Positions 16,675-28,411 of a DNA stretch of 64,000 nucleotides are shown piece by piece. The stretch comes from Olsenella uli. GTDB lineage: Bacteria; Actinomycetota; Coriobacteriia; Coriobacteriales; Atopobiaceae. Each line of letters opens with the position of its first letter. Within the stretch, counting starts at the first letter, position 1. The notes beneath the pieces were generated by a model that was not told the origin of the DNA, did no database searches, and saw nothing but the letters and a program-made list of their open reading frames with translations. The stretch spans positions 78,894 to 142,893 of the forward strand of contig NZ_JACJKN010000005.1 of assembly GCF_016900775.1 (NCBI RefSeq), in the 5' to 3' direction. A program made the position numbers and the translations under genes.

Positions 16675-17622
16675 ATGGAAAACACCGTCACCATCGGCGA
16701 GAAGGACGCGGGCGCCCGGGGTGCGACCGCCGCGTCGGGCTCCGGGACCGGGACCCGCGCGCAGGGCCGCGCAGGGTCCCGCAGGCGCCTCGGCTGGGTC
16801 GCCATCGTCCCGTTCTTCGTCATCGTCGCACTCTTCGAGATCATGCCGCTCCTGCAGCTGGCGCTCAACAGCGTCATCGGGCGCGACTCCGAGACGCTCG
16901 GCCTCGAGAACTACGTCCGCGTCTTCACCACCCCGCTCTACCAGCAGTCCATCTGGAACAGCGTCTGGATCAGCCTGCTTTCCGCCGTGGTCGGCATCGT
17001 CGTGGCGTTTCTCGCCGCGCGCTTCGCCCACGAGGCGAGTCCTCGCGTGCGCAACGCCTTCACGATGATCCTCAACATGATGTCGAACTTCTCCGGCGTG
17101 CCCCTGGCCTTCGCCTTCATGATCCTCATGGGCAACGCCGGCGTGCTCACGCTCATCGGCCAGCGCTTCGGCATCCCGCTTCTCGCCAACTTCGACCTCT
17201 ACGGGGCCGACGGCCTCGTGATCATGTACATCTACTTCCAGATCCCGCTGGCCACGCTGCTGCTCATCCCCGCCTTCGCGGGCATCAGGAAGTCCTGGCG
17301 CGAGGCCGCCACGATCCTGCAGGCGTCGACCTTCGACTACTGGTTCAGGATCGTCATCCCCAACCTCATGCCGTCGATCCTCGGCACCCTCTCGGTGCTC
17401 TTCTCCAACGCGCTCGCGGCCTACGCCACCGCCTACGCGCTCGTGATGAACAACTATGCGCTTCTCGCCCTGCAGATCACCTCGCGCTTCAAGGGCGACG
17501 TCCAGACCGACGCGGCCACCGGCGGCGCGCTGGCCGTGGTGCTCATCGCGCTCATGGTCGTGTGCACGCTCGTGAACAACTACTTCACGCGCCGCGCCGC
17601 CAAGGGAAGGGAGCTCGTCTGA
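16675..17622 (+). CDS. ABC importer permease 1 (PotB/PhnU-like)
   Basis: A 315-residue inner-membrane permease of the binding-protein-dependent type: a basic N-terminal tail, about six transmembrane helices, and an EAA-like loop SWREAATILQASTFDYW that docks on the ATPase. ATG at 16675 has no obvious ribosome-binding site and follows a hairpin. Its TGA overlaps the next permease ATG (TGATG), implying coupled translation. Works with the 17622 permease and 18460 ATPase. Confidence 0.87.
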   Translation: MENTVTIGEKDAGARGATAASGSGTGTRAQGRAGSRRRLGWVAIVPFFVIVALFEIMPLLQLALNSVIGRDSETLGLENYVRVFTTPLYQQSIWNSVWISLLSAVVGIVVAFLAARFAHEASPRVRNAFTMILNMMSNFSGVPLAFAFMILMGNAGVLTLIGQRFGIPLLANFDLYGADGLVIMYIYFQIPLATLLLIPAFAGIRKSWREAATILQASTFDYWFRIVIPNLMPSILGTLSVLFSNALAAYATAYALVMNNYALLALQITSRFKGDVQTDAATGGALAVVLIALMVVCTLVNNYFTRRAAKGRELV

Positions 17623-18458
17623 TGGCCGAGAAGAACCTGCGCGCCGCGCACGCACCCGCCCAGAAGACCTCGCTCGCCGGCAAGATCTTCCTCGGCGTCG
17701 TTGCCGCCTACCTGCTCGTCCCCTTCCTGGCGACGCTCGTGTACTCGCTGTTCGTGGAGTGGACCGACATCCTTCCGTCCGGCTTCACCCTGCGCAACTA
17801 CCAGGAGCTCTTCACCAACACCGTGTTCTGGGCCTCCATCGGGCGCACGCTCGTCCTGTGCCTGGTGAGCGTCGCCATCACGATCGTGCTCATCCTGCTC
17901 GCGATGTACGTCGTCGTGGCCGTCAACCGCAAGGTCGCGCCGGTGATGCAGTTCCTCTGCATGATCCCGTACGCCCTGCAGGGCGTGATCCTCTCGATCG
18001 GCATCATCTCGCTCTACACCGGGACGGGCACGATCCTCTCCAACCGCATGTTCATGCTCTTCGGCGCCTACACGATCCTGGTGCTCCCCTACATCTACCA
18101 GGGCATCCGCAACGCGCTCAACTCCATCGACGCGGGCATGCTCATCCAGGCGGCCGAGATGCTCGGGTGCGGGCGCTTCCGCGCCTACGTGCAGGTGGTC
18201 CTGCCCAACATCCTCTCCGGCATCCTCGTCTCGAGCCTGCTCGCCGAGAGCATCATCTTCGGCGACTTCGTGCTCGCCAACAACATCGCCGGCACCAACT
18301 ACCAGAACATCCAGGTGTTCCTCCAGGCGAACATGGACGTCTCGAGCGGTCTTTCGAGCGCCGTCGTCGTCATCATCTTCGTGGTGGTCGCGCTCGTAAC
18401 CGCGCTCGTCCTGAAGCTTCAGGGCGCCGCCCAGAACAACGCTAAGGAGCAGGCATAA
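17622..18458 (+). CDS. ABC importer permease 2 (PotC/PhnV-like)
   Basis: A 278-residue permease with about six helices and an EAA-like loop IQAAEMLGCGRFRAYVQVVLPN. The ATG at 17622 shares one base with the preceding stop; reading 20 codons further upstream would run into the previous gene. Second half of the heterodimeric membrane channel. Confidence 0.87.
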   Translation: MAEKNLRAAHAPAQKTSLAGKIFLGVVAAYLLVPFLATLVYSLFVEWTDILPSGFTLRNYQELFTNTVFWASIGRTLVLCLVSVAITIVLILLAMYVVVAVNRKVAPVMQFLCMIPYALQGVILSIGIISLYTGTGTILSNRMFMLFGAYTILVLPYIYQGIRNALNSIDAGMLIQAAEMLGCGRFRAYVQVVLPNILSGILVSSLLAESIIFGDFVLANNIAGTNYQNIQVFLQANMDVSSGLSSAVVVIIFVVVALVTALVLKLQGAAQNNAKEQA

Positions 18459-18459
18459 C

Positions 18460-19491
18460 ATGGCTTACATCGAGTTTAGGGACGTCGTTAAGCGCTTCGG
18501 CGACAACACCGTCCTCGACCACATCAACTTCGGCATCCAGCAGGGCGACCTCGTGACGCTGCTCGGCCCCTCCGGCTGCGGCAAGTCCACGCTGCTGCGC
18601 TGCCTCTCGGGCCTCGAGAGCGTCAGCGAGGGCCAGATCGTGCTCGACGGCCGCGACGTCACCAACGTGCCCGCGTCCAAGCGCAACATCGGCATGGTCT
18701 TCCAGCAGTACAGCCTCTTCCCCAACATGACCGTCGAGCAGAACGTCGCCTTCGGCCTCAAGATGAAGAAGGTGCCGAAGGACCAAATCGAGAAGAAGGT
18801 CGCGGACGCCATCGAGATGGTCGAGCTCAAGGGCAAGGAGCGCGCCTACCCGGCCAACCTCTCCGGCGGCCAGCAGCAGCGCGCGGCCCTCGCCCGCTCC
18901 ATCGTGACCGAGCCCTCGGTGCTCCTGCTCGACGAGCCCCTCTCGGCCATCGACGCCAAGCTCCGCAAGGCGCTGCAGTCCCGCATCCGCGAGATCCACA
19001 AGGAGCTCGGCCTCACCACCATCTTCGTCACGCACGACCAGGACGAGGCCATGGTCATGTCCGACGTGATCCAGCTCTTCCACTCCGGCCGCATCGAGCA
19101 GGCCGGCAGCCCCGTCGAGGTCTACACGAGCCCCGTCTCGGAGTTCGCCGCGAGCTTCATCGGGAGCTACAACCAGCTCAGCGCCGGCGAGTTCTCCCGC
19201 CTGACCGGCGTTGCCGTCCCGGCCGGCAACGTGGTCGCCGTGCGCCCCGAGACCATCGGCATCTCCCTCGAGAGGCCCGAGGCCGCCGAGGGCGCCTACG
19301 TGGTGCGCGGCACCGTCGTCGACAGCACCCCGCGCGGCAACGTTTTGCGCTACACCGTCAACGTGGGCGAGACCACGCTGCGCGTCGACGTCCTCTTCCG
19401 CAGCTTCCACATGTTCGACGACCTCGACACCGTCTGGCTCACCCTCCCCGAGCACGACTGCCTCTGCATCCCCGCCGAGAGCGCCGCGTAA
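18460..19491 (+). CDS. ABC importer ATPase (PotA/PhnT-like)
   Basis: A 343-residue ATPase with Walker A GPSGCGKST, Q-loop FQQYSLFP, signature LSGGQQQR, Walker B VLLLDEPLSAID and switch histidine VTHDQDEA, followed by a C-terminal TOBE-like extension (about residues 250-343) found in polyamine-, phosphonate- and sugar-type importers. AAGGAG precedes the ATG; the gene begins 1 nt after the permease stop. Confidence 0.9.
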   Translation: MAYIEFRDVVKRFGDNTVLDHINFGIQQGDLVTLLGPSGCGKSTLLRCLSGLESVSEGQIVLDGRDVTNVPASKRNIGMVFQQYSLFPNMTVEQNVAFGLKMKKVPKDQIEKKVADAIEMVELKGKERAYPANLSGGQQQRAALARSIVTEPSVLLLDEPLSAIDAKLRKALQSRIREIHKELGLTTIFVTHDQDEAMVMSDVIQLFHSGRIEQAGSPVEVYTSPVSEFAASFIGSYNQLSAGEFSRLTGVAVPAGNVVAVRPETIGISLERPEAAEGAYVVRGTVVDSTPRGNVLRYTVNVGETTLRVDVLFRSFHMFDDLDTVWLTLPEHDCLCIPAESAA

Positions 19492-19507
19492 CGGGGGCGC
19501 CGGCGAG

Positions 19508-19535
19508 AGGGACGTCAGTCCGTCCCCTTTGCACG
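19508..19535. repeat. Degenerate family B repeat
   Basis: GTCAGTCCGTCCCCTTTGCAC retains the right arm of family B; the left arm is degraded. Lies between the ATPase and PHP genes. Confidence 0.5.
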
Positions 19536-19571
19536 CCTCCCCTTCGCCCCACCGACAGCAAGGAGCGCACC

Positions 19572-20567
19572 ATGCCCTTCTCAGACCAGGCCTTCCTCGC
19601 CCCCGGCGGCAGCCGCTACAAGGGCAACCTGCACAGCCACACCACCAACTCCGACGGCCGCCTCACCCCCGCGGAGTCCGTCGCGGCCTTCCGCGCGCAC
19701 GGCTACGACTTCCTGTGCCTCTCCGAGCACGACCTCTACACCGACTACTCGGACGCCTTCGACGACGAGGGCTTCGTCATCCTCCCCGGCCTCGAGGCCT
19801 CGGCCTACCTGTACGCGGACGAGTCCGAGTCCGTGCGCCTGCGCTGCCATCACATGCACGGCATCCTCGGGACCGACGAGATGGTCGGCGCGGCGCCGCG
19901 GCTCTTCTCGCACATGGAGCGCCTCGAGCCGATCCGCTGCCACGGGAGCTGGGACGGCGAGGCCGTGGCCGGCGAGCTGGCGCGGCGCCTTGCCGAGCGC
20001 GGCTGCGTCGTGACGTACAACCACCCCATCTGGAGCCGCGTGGAACCAGACGAGTTCTGCGGGGCCGAGGGGTACTTCGCGCTCGAGATCTTCAACTACG
20101 ATACGGTGAACGAGTCCGGGACCGGCTATGACGTCACCTACTGGGACCTCATGCTGCGCCGCGGGCGTCGCGTGCTCGGCTTTGCCTCCGACGACAACCA
20201 TAACGAGGGCCTGTTCGACGACGCCTTCGGCGGCTGGGTCGTCGTGCGAGCTCCCGAGCTCTCGAGGGACGCTATCGTCCGCGCGCTTCTCGCAGGCGAC
20301 TACTACTCCTCGAGCGGCCCCGAGCTCCTCTCCTGGGGAGTCGAGGCCGGGCGGGTGTGGGTCGAGTGCTCGCCGTGCGAGCGCGTGAACCTCGTGGCGG
20401 GAGGCCCCGTCAACGCGGGCGGCACCGTCATCGCGCAGGCCGGCACCGAGGGCCTCACGCACGCGGAGTTCGAGCTGCGTGGCGGCGAGACCTACCTTCG
20501 CGTCGAGTGCGTCGACGCGCGCGGGCGGACGGCCTGGTCAAACCCCGCCTTCGCGGACGAGGCATAG
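19572..20567 (+). CDS. PHP-domain metal-dependent phosphoesterase
   Basis: A 331-residue PHP-superfamily protein. The N-terminal metal site HxH is readable in KGNLHSHTTNSDG, with further ligands in CLSEHDLYTDY, a glutamate in PGLEAS and a late Asp/His site in FASDDNHNEG. No signal peptide, so it acts in the cytoplasm. It is last in the importer operon, 80 nt after the ATPase, which suggests it hydrolyses a phosphoester derived from the imported compound (inference). A hairpin with T-run follows it. Confidence 0.82.
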   Translation: MPFSDQAFLAPGGSRYKGNLHSHTTNSDGRLTPAESVAAFRAHGYDFLCLSEHDLYTDYSDAFDDEGFVILPGLEASAYLYADESESVRLRCHHMHGILGTDEMVGAAPRLFSHMERLEPIRCHGSWDGEAVAGELARRLAERGCVVTYNHPIWSRVEPDEFCGAEGYFALEIFNYDTVNESGTGYDVTYWDLMLRRGRRVLGFASDDNHNEGLFDDAFGGWVVVRAPELSRDAIVRALLAGDYYSSSGPELLSWGVEAGRVWVECSPCERVNLVAGGPVNAGGTVIAQAGTEGLTHAEFELRGGETYLRVECVDARGRTAWSNPAFADEA

Positions 20568-20614
20568 GCGGGCGCACGTCCTTCTCGCCCGGCGGCGAGC
20601 ACATGGCCCACGCG

Positions 20615-20649
20615 AAAGGCACGCCCCAGGCCTACGGAGCGTGCCTTTT
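20615..20649 (+). terminator. Rho-independent terminator after importer operon
   Basis: AAAGGCACGC (20615-20624) pairs with GCGTGCCTTT (20639-20648), 14-nt loop, T-rich 3' flank TTTTG. Positioned 48 nt after the PHP stop. Confidence 0.7.
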
Positions 20650-20692
20650 GCCTAAATCGGGGTACGACGAGAAGGGCGGCCGCCCCGGTGCC

Positions 20693-21535
20693 CTACCGCA
20701 GCGGCATGGACTCCCAGGAGCCGTCCGCGCGCGGGACCTCGGCCGTGCGGTAGCCCACCTCCCAGGCGTGCGCGTAGGCGGCGCGGATCCCGTCGCATAT
20801 GTCTTCCGGCCGGTGGCCGTCCGAGCCAACGGTGATGGGCACCCGCGCGCGTCGGAAGCGCTCGAGCAGGCCGCGGGCGGGGTAGTAGTCCCCCACCCCC
20901 TTGCGCCAGCCGGCCGTGGAGAGCTCCACGCGCCGCCCCGTGTCGCGCGCACAGGACGCCATCTGGTCCCAGAGGGGCACGAGGTCGATCGTAGGGGCAA
21001 AGCCCGCGTTCGCGAAGCGCATGGCGAGGTCGGGGTGCGCCATCGTGGAGAAGGGAAGCGGGCTCTCGCAGGCGCGGCACCACGTGGCGGCGTAGCGGCG
21101 CCACACCTCGTCGGGGCCGAGCTCGCGCCAGATGCGCTGGTCGGAGGGGTCGTCGATCCAGGCCCCGTCGTCCTGCTCGCCCAGCCAGTGGACACTTCCC
21201 AGGAGAACCTGTGCGTCGGCCGCCCAGCGCTCGACGTTGCCCTCGCAGCCGGGGTACCAGTCGCACTCGAACCCGTAGATCATCTCGAGGCCGGGGTGGG
21301 CGTCGCGGGCGGCCTCCCACGCGGCGCGGTGCTCGGGGAGCTCGGCCTCCACGACCTGCACCTCCCCCGCCGGGTCCATGACGGCAGGCAGCGTGAGGTG
21401 GTCCGTCGAGACGAGCACGCGGCAGCCGGCGGCCTCCGCGGCGTGCGCGTTCTCCTCGAAGGTCCCCGCCCCGTCCGAGAAGTGCGTGTGGGTGTGGGTG
21501 TCAACGATAGATCCGGGAGCGAGCGGACGTGCCAC
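20693..21535 (-). CDS. PHP-domain histidinol-phosphatase-like protein
   Basis: A 280-residue PHP protein similar to the HisK/HisJ type of histidinol phosphatase: metal-site DTHTHTHFSDG, STDHLTLP, a conserved ECDWYPG glutamate, LLGSVHWL, TMAHPDLAM, and a final TVGSDGH. GTG at 21535 is chosen because the PHP domain starts there and AAGGAG precedes it. No other his gene is in the window, so the assignment to histidine synthesis rests on family resemblance; a generic PHP phosphatase role is possible. Confidence 0.72.
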   Translation of the reverse strand: MARPLAPGSIVDTHTHTHFSDGAGTFEENAHAAEAAGCRVLVSTDHLTLPAVMDPAGEVQVVEAELPEHRAAWEAARDAHPGLEMIYGFECDWYPGCEGNVERWAADAQVLLGSVHWLGEQDDGAWIDDPSDQRIWRELGPDEVWRRYAATWCRACESPLPFSTMAHPDLAMRFANAGFAPTIDLVPLWDQMASCARDTGRRVELSTAGWRKGVGDYYPARGLLERFRRARVPITVGSDGHRPEDICDGIRAAYAHAWEVGYRTAEVPRADGSWESMPLR

Positions 21536-21614
21536 GGGGTTCTCCTTGCTTCTGCGGGCTGCACTCACACCGATGATATCCCAGCCCCGTTCGCGTCGTG
21601 TAAGCGGCCCATAA

Positions 21615-21649
21615 GGCGGGCCGCCGGGCGTGAAGCCCGACGGCCCGCC
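21615..21649 (-). terminator. GC hairpin downstream of carB
   Basis: GGCGGGCCG and CGGCCCGCC arms with an inner GGGC/GCCC extension; few T residues follow on the minus strand (TTATG). Probably ends the carAB transcript. Confidence 0.5.
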
Positions 21650-21674
21650 GCACGGGGGTCGAAAGCGTGCGGAA

Positions 21675-21705
21675 GCGTGCAAAAGTGCCTGTCCCTTTTA
21701 CACGC
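21675..21705. repeat. Palindromic repeat family B
   Basis: GCGTGCAAAAGTGCC / TGTCCCTTTTACACGC palindrome touching the carB stop codon at 21706. Confidence 0.85.
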
Positions 21706-24924
<3,219 letters not shown>

Positions 24925-26193
24925 CTAGAAGCGCCTCCCCTCGCGGACGTCGATGGCGAGGTAGTCGTCCTCGCCGCGCATGAGCTTGGCAAACGCCGCA
25001 AAGGCGTACGTGGAGTCGTTGGGGCCGGGCTTGGCCTCGGGGTGGTACTGCATGGAGAAGGCCGGGATGTCGAGGAACTGGATGCCCTCGGGCGTGCCGT
25101 CGTTGAGGTTGACGTGCGTGAGGCGGATGCGGCCGTACTTCTCGCTCTGGACCACCGGCGCCACGTGGCGGCGGCTCCAGAAGCGCAGGTCCTCGTCCGC
25201 GGGGTGCTCCGCCACGCCGCCCGAGAGCTCCGGCACGAGCGGGCCGAAGGACGAGAAGACCGGGCCGTAGTTGTGGTTCTGCGCGGTGATCTCCACCTTG
25301 CCGGTGAGCAGGTTCATCACGGGCTCGTTGCCGCCGTGGTGGCCGTACGGGAGCTTCTCAATCTGGCCGCCGGCCGCCATGGAGATGACCTGGTTGCCGA
25401 GGCAGATGCCAAAGACCGGGAGCTTGCCGAGGCACGCGCGCACGGCCTCGACCACGGGCGGGACGGAAATGGGGTCGCCGGGGCCGTTGGAGAAGAACAC
25501 GCCGTCGGGCGCCATCTCGAGGACCTTCTCAGCCGGCGTGTCCCACGGCACGACGGTGACCTCGCAGCCGGCGGCCGAGAGGCGCTTGGCGATGCCCTTC
25601 TTCTCGCCGCAGTCGTAGGCCACGACGCGCAGGCGCGGCTGGCCGTCGGCGTCCTGGCCGGGCACGACGTAGGGCTCGTCCGTGGAGACGTCGGCCACGT
25701 AGTTGTGGTCGGCGATGGCCGGGGAAGCCTTGACGCGGGCGACGAGGCTCTCCGGGTCGAGGTCCGTGGTGGAGATGGCCGCCCGCATGGCGCCGCCCTC
25801 GCGGATGGCAAGCGTCAGGGCTCGGGTGTCCACGTCCTCGATGGCAACGACGCCGCGCTGCTCGAGGAAGGCGGGCAGGGACTCCACGGACTGCCAGTTG
25901 CTCGGCGTGTAGCACATGTCGTGGACCACGAGACCGGAGAGGTGCAGCGGGTCGCCCTGCATGTCCTTCTCGTTGATCCCGTAGTTGCCGATCTGGGGGT
26001 AGGTGAGCGTCACGATCTGGCCCGCGTAGGACGGGTCGGAGACGATCTCCTGGTAGCCGACCATCGAGGTGTTGAACACAATCTCGCCGAAGGTCTCGCC
26101 CTCTGCGCCTGCAGAGCGCCCAAAGAAGTGCATCCCGTTCTCGAGCGCGAGCAGCGCCCTCGGATGCCTGCCGTCGTCAACCAGTAGGTTCAC
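24925..26193 (-). CDS. carA: Carbamoyl-phosphate synthase small subunit
   Basis: A 422-residue glutamine amidotransferase subunit. An N-terminal CarA-specific domain (ALLALENGMHFFGRSAGAEG, FNTSMVGYQEI) is followed by a class I amidotransferase domain with nucleophile Cys in GICLGNQ and His/Glu in YHPEAKPGP. GTG at 26193 is taken as start; upstream codons run into the leader terminator. The leader contains an intrinsic terminator, implying attenuation control of carAB. Confidence 0.95.
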   Translation of the reverse strand: MNLLVDDGRHPRALLALENGMHFFGRSAGAEGETFGEIVFNTSMVGYQEIVSDPSYAGQIVTLTYPQIGNYGINEKDMQGDPLHLSGLVVHDMCYTPSNWQSVESLPAFLEQRGVVAIEDVDTRALTLAIREGGAMRAAISTTDLDPESLVARVKASPAIADHNYVADVSTDEPYVVPGQDADGQPRLRVVAYDCGEKKGIAKRLSAAGCEVTVVPWDTPAEKVLEMAPDGVFFSNGPGDPISVPPVVEAVRACLGKLPVFGICLGNQVISMAAGGQIEKLPYGHHGGNEPVMNLLTGKVEITAQNHNYGPVFSSFGPLVPELSGGVAEHPADEDLRFWSRRHVAPVVQSEKYGRIRLTHVNLNDGTPEGIQFLDIPAFSMQYHPEAKPGPNDSTYAFAAFAKLMRGEDDYLAIDVREGRRF

Positions 26194-26241
26194 ATCAACA
26201 CCGCCCTTTCGTCGTGCGCCCAGGGGCAAACCCGCAGCTAC

Positions 26242-26277
26242 AAAAAACGGAGCAACCGCCGCGCGGCGGAGACTCCG
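26242..26277 (-). terminator. Intrinsic terminator in carA leader (attenuator)
   Basis: On the minus strand CGGAG-tct-CCGCCGC / GCGGCGG-ttg-CTCCG is followed by six T residues, ending about 48 nt before the carA GTG. A terminator between promoter and carA is the mark of transcription attenuation. Upstream, CGGTACGAGAGACCG forms a small hairpin whose loop loosely recalls a PyrR site; that match is weak. Confidence 0.75.
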
Positions 26278-26345
26278 AATAAGGCAGCTGCAGTTAGGTT
26301 GTGGACGCCTTTTCGGTCTCTCGTACCGTCTTAAAGGTCTTAGAC

Positions 26346-26351
26346 AGTATA
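26346..26351 (-). promoter_or_regulatory. Candidate -10 box TATACT for carAB
   Basis: TATACT on the minus strand about 70 nt before the leader terminator; -35 region not recognisable. Confidence 0.5.
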
Positions 26352-26404
26352 GCCGGTCGGCCGTTGCTTGTGGGACGACATAACGCCTTCGCAAAAAAAC
26401 ATGA

Positions 26405-26496
26405 GCGGCTTGGGGACGGGTTATTCGCCGCAGCCTCTTTGGGACAGGCCGGCCTGTCCCAAAGCCTCTGAGAGAGACAACCCGTCCCCAAACCGC
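26405..26496. repeat. Long palindromic repeat family A
   Basis: A 92-bp near-palindrome: outer arms GCGGCTTGGGGACGGGTT and AACCCGTCCCCAAACCGC, inner perfect arms TTTGGGACAGGCC / GGCCTGTCCCAAA, joined by CTCTGAGAGA-type spacers. Other copies at 30790 and 32117. Lies between carA leader and PTS genes. Confidence 0.9.
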
Positions 26497-26559
26497 TGCC
26501 GTTCACCACGAATATGATGCCGCTGGCGGATGGTGACCCAGGTTCTCGCCTGCTCAGCA

Positions 26560-26579
26560 TAACTCTATATATAGTTATA
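26560..26579. promoter_or_regulatory. AT-rich 20-bp palindrome upstream of PTS genes, candidate operator
   Basis: ATAACTCTATATATAGTTAT is palindromic at 18 of 20 positions in a region of about 70% GC, 39 nt before the IIC start. A GntR/HutC regulator is encoded at the end of the same locus and is the natural candidate to bind it. It may also overlap the promoter -10. Confidence 0.5.
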
Positions 26580-26617
26580 TATACATAGTAGGCAGCCGCA
26601 AGGAGAGAGGAAGAGAA

Positions 26618-27487
26618 ATGATTGGAGCACTGCAGATCCTGCTGTTGTCGCTCGTGGCTGCGTTCACCGTCGTGTGTGGGCAGAACTGGTGGCAGACGGC
26701 CAACCAGCCCGTGTTCGTTGGCCTCGCGGCCGGCGTCATCATGGGCGATCCGGCCACTGGCATGTTCATCGGCGGCAGCATGCAGCTCACGGTCCTGGGC
26801 ATCGGCACCTTCGGAGGGTCGAGCCACATTGACGCCAACACGGGCTCTATCATCGCGACGGCCTTCTCCGTCGCCCTCGGCATGGACCCGTCCCAGGCGC
26901 TCGCGGCCATCGCCGTGCCCGTAGCGGCCATCCTCACCGTGGTCGACGTGCTCGGCCGATTCTGCAACACGTTCTTCCAGCACCGGATCGACACCATGAT
27001 CGAGCGAGAGGACTACGCCGGCATCGAGCGCAACTTCCTCTACGGCATCATCCCCTGGGCGCTCTCCCGCGCACTCCCCGCGGCGCTCGCGCTTGCCTTT
27101 GGCCAGGGCGTCGTCCAGTCGCTCATGGACATCCTGAACGGCCCTCTCGCCTGGCTCGGCACCGGCCTGGGCGTCGCCGGGGCGGTCCTGCCCGCGGTGG
27201 GCTTTGCCATCCTGCTTCGCTACCTGCCCGTCAGGGAGAACTGGCACTACCTCGTCTTTGGCTTCGTGGTCACCATCTTCTTCAACTACCTCTTCACCAA
27301 CGTGAAGTCGATGGGCACCGCCGTGGCCGGGGCCGTCGAGGGCTTCTCCGGCAACTTCATCGGCCTGCCGATGCTCGGCATCGCGCTCGTGGGCCTGTTC
27401 CTCGCCGTGAGCCACTACAAGACCACGTCCGGGCGCACCGCCTCGCAGGACACTGCCCAGGAGGGGGATGACGACGATGAGCTCTAA
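26618..27487 (+). CDS. PTS mannose-family IIC permease
   Basis: A 289-residue membrane protein of the mannose/sorbose/N-acetylgalactosamine IIC family: N-terminal helix then QNWWQTANQPVFVGLAAG, GDPATGMFIGGSMQLTVLGIGTFGG (conserved substrate region) and further helices. It forms the sugar channel together with IID. GGAGAGAGG precedes the ATG. IIA and IIB subunits are absent here and must be encoded elsewhere. A downstream sulfatase suggests a sulfated amino sugar as substrate (inference). Confidence 0.9.
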   Translation: MIGALQILLLSLVAAFTVVCGQNWWQTANQPVFVGLAAGVIMGDPATGMFIGGSMQLTVLGIGTFGGSSHIDANTGSIIATAFSVALGMDPSQALAAIAVPVAAILTVVDVLGRFCNTFFQHRIDTMIEREDYAGIERNFLYGIIPWALSRALPAALALAFGQGVVQSLMDILNGPLAWLGTGLGVAGAVLPAVGFAILLRYLPVRENWHYLVFGFVVTIFFNYLFTNVKSMGTAVAGAVEGFSGNFIGLPMLGIALVGLFLAVSHYKTTSGRTASQDTAQEGDDDDEL

Positions 27488-28304
27488 CGAGAAGAGCACG
27501 ACGCGCTACGCCGTTACCAAGGCCGACATCAACCAGATCAACCGCCGCAGCATCTTTGGCTTCCAGCTCGGGTGGAACTACGAGCGCATGCAGGGCTCCG
27601 GCTACCTGTTCACGATGCTGCCCGTCATGCGCAGGATCTACGGGGACCACACGCCCGAGCTCAAGCGCATGATGCAGACCGAGAACCAGTTCTTCAACAC
27701 CTCGAACTTCCTGAACAACCTCGTCATCGGCATCGACCTGGCCGTCCAGGAGGAGGAGGGCGCCGCCGCCGAGGACACGATTATCGGCATCAAGACCGGC
27801 CTCATGGGCCCCTTCGCCTCGGTCGGGGACGCCATCTTCGGATCGCTCGTGCCCACGATCTTTGGCGCGCTCGCGGCCTCGATGGCCGTGACCGGCAACC
27901 CGCTCGGCATCATCCTCTGGACCATCGAGTGCGTCGTCACCTTCGCGCTGCGCTGGTGGGAGACCGGCTTTGCCTACAAGACCGGGAGCAACCTCATCTC
28001 CACCATGCACAACAAGCTCAACGCCATCACGGCCTCCGCGAGCGTGCTCGGCATCTTCATGGTGGGATCGCTCGTGGCCTCGAACATCGGCGTCGTGTTC
28101 ACCGTCAACCCGAGCGTCGCGGGCGCCTCGATCAACCTCCAGAACACGCTCAACACCGTGCTCCCCGGGCTGCTGCCCGCCGGCATCGTGGCCCTCATCT
28201 ACTGGGGCCTCGGCCGCAAGGGCATGACCTCCACCAAGATGATCTTCATCACCCTCGTGGCGGCCGTGGCACTCTCCGCCCTCGGCATCATCGCCAAGGG
28301 CTAG
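27468..28304 (+). CDS. PTS mannose-family IID component
   Basis: A 278-residue IID subunit: soluble N-terminal part (SIFGFQLGWNYERMQGSGYLF, TENQFFNTSNFL), then GIKTGLMGPFASVGDAIFGSL and C-terminal helices. ATG at 27468 is very close to AGGAGG; ATG at 27477 is also possible. Either way it overlaps the IIC gene, so the two are translated together. Confidence 0.92.
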   Translation: MTTMSSNEKSTTRYAVTKADINQINRRSIFGFQLGWNYERMQGSGYLFTMLPVMRRIYGDHTPELKRMMQTENQFFNTSNFLNNLVIGIDLAVQEEEGAAAEDTIIGIKTGLMGPFASVGDAIFGSLVPTIFGALAASMAVTGNPLGIILWTIECVVTFALRWWETGFAYKTGSNLISTMHNKLNAITASASVLGIFMVGSLVASNIGVVFTVNPSVAGASINLQNTLNTVLPGLLPAGIVALIYWGLGRKGMTSTKMIFITLVAAVALSALGIIAKG

Positions 28305-28377
28305 CAAGGCCCGCCCCCCTGCGGCGCGCCCCGCTCCTCCTGCGGGACGCGCCATGTCCCTCCCGGCCGGGGCGCGG

Positions 28378-28383
28378 TATAAC
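28378..28383 (+). promoter_or_regulatory. Candidate -10 box TATAAC for sulfatase gene
   Basis: TATAAC 28 nt before the sulfatase ATG; suggests the sulfatase can be transcribed separately from the PTS genes. Confidence 0.4.
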
Positions 28384-28411
28384 GAGTAGTACGGAGCGAA
28401 AGGAGCAGAGC

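Noticed and set aside
15474..19491. Naming the importer potABCD or phnSTUV
   Set aside because: Family resemblance covers both; no residue visible to me settles the ligand.
20693..21535. Assigning hisJ/hisK as a firm gene name
   Set aside because: The PHP fold is clear but no histidine-synthesis genes are adjacent, and a second PHP protein of different role lies next door.
26320..26340. PyrR-binding hairpin in the carA leader
   Set aside because: Only a short CGGT/ACCG stem with GAGAG in the loop; too weak to call a specific riboregulator.
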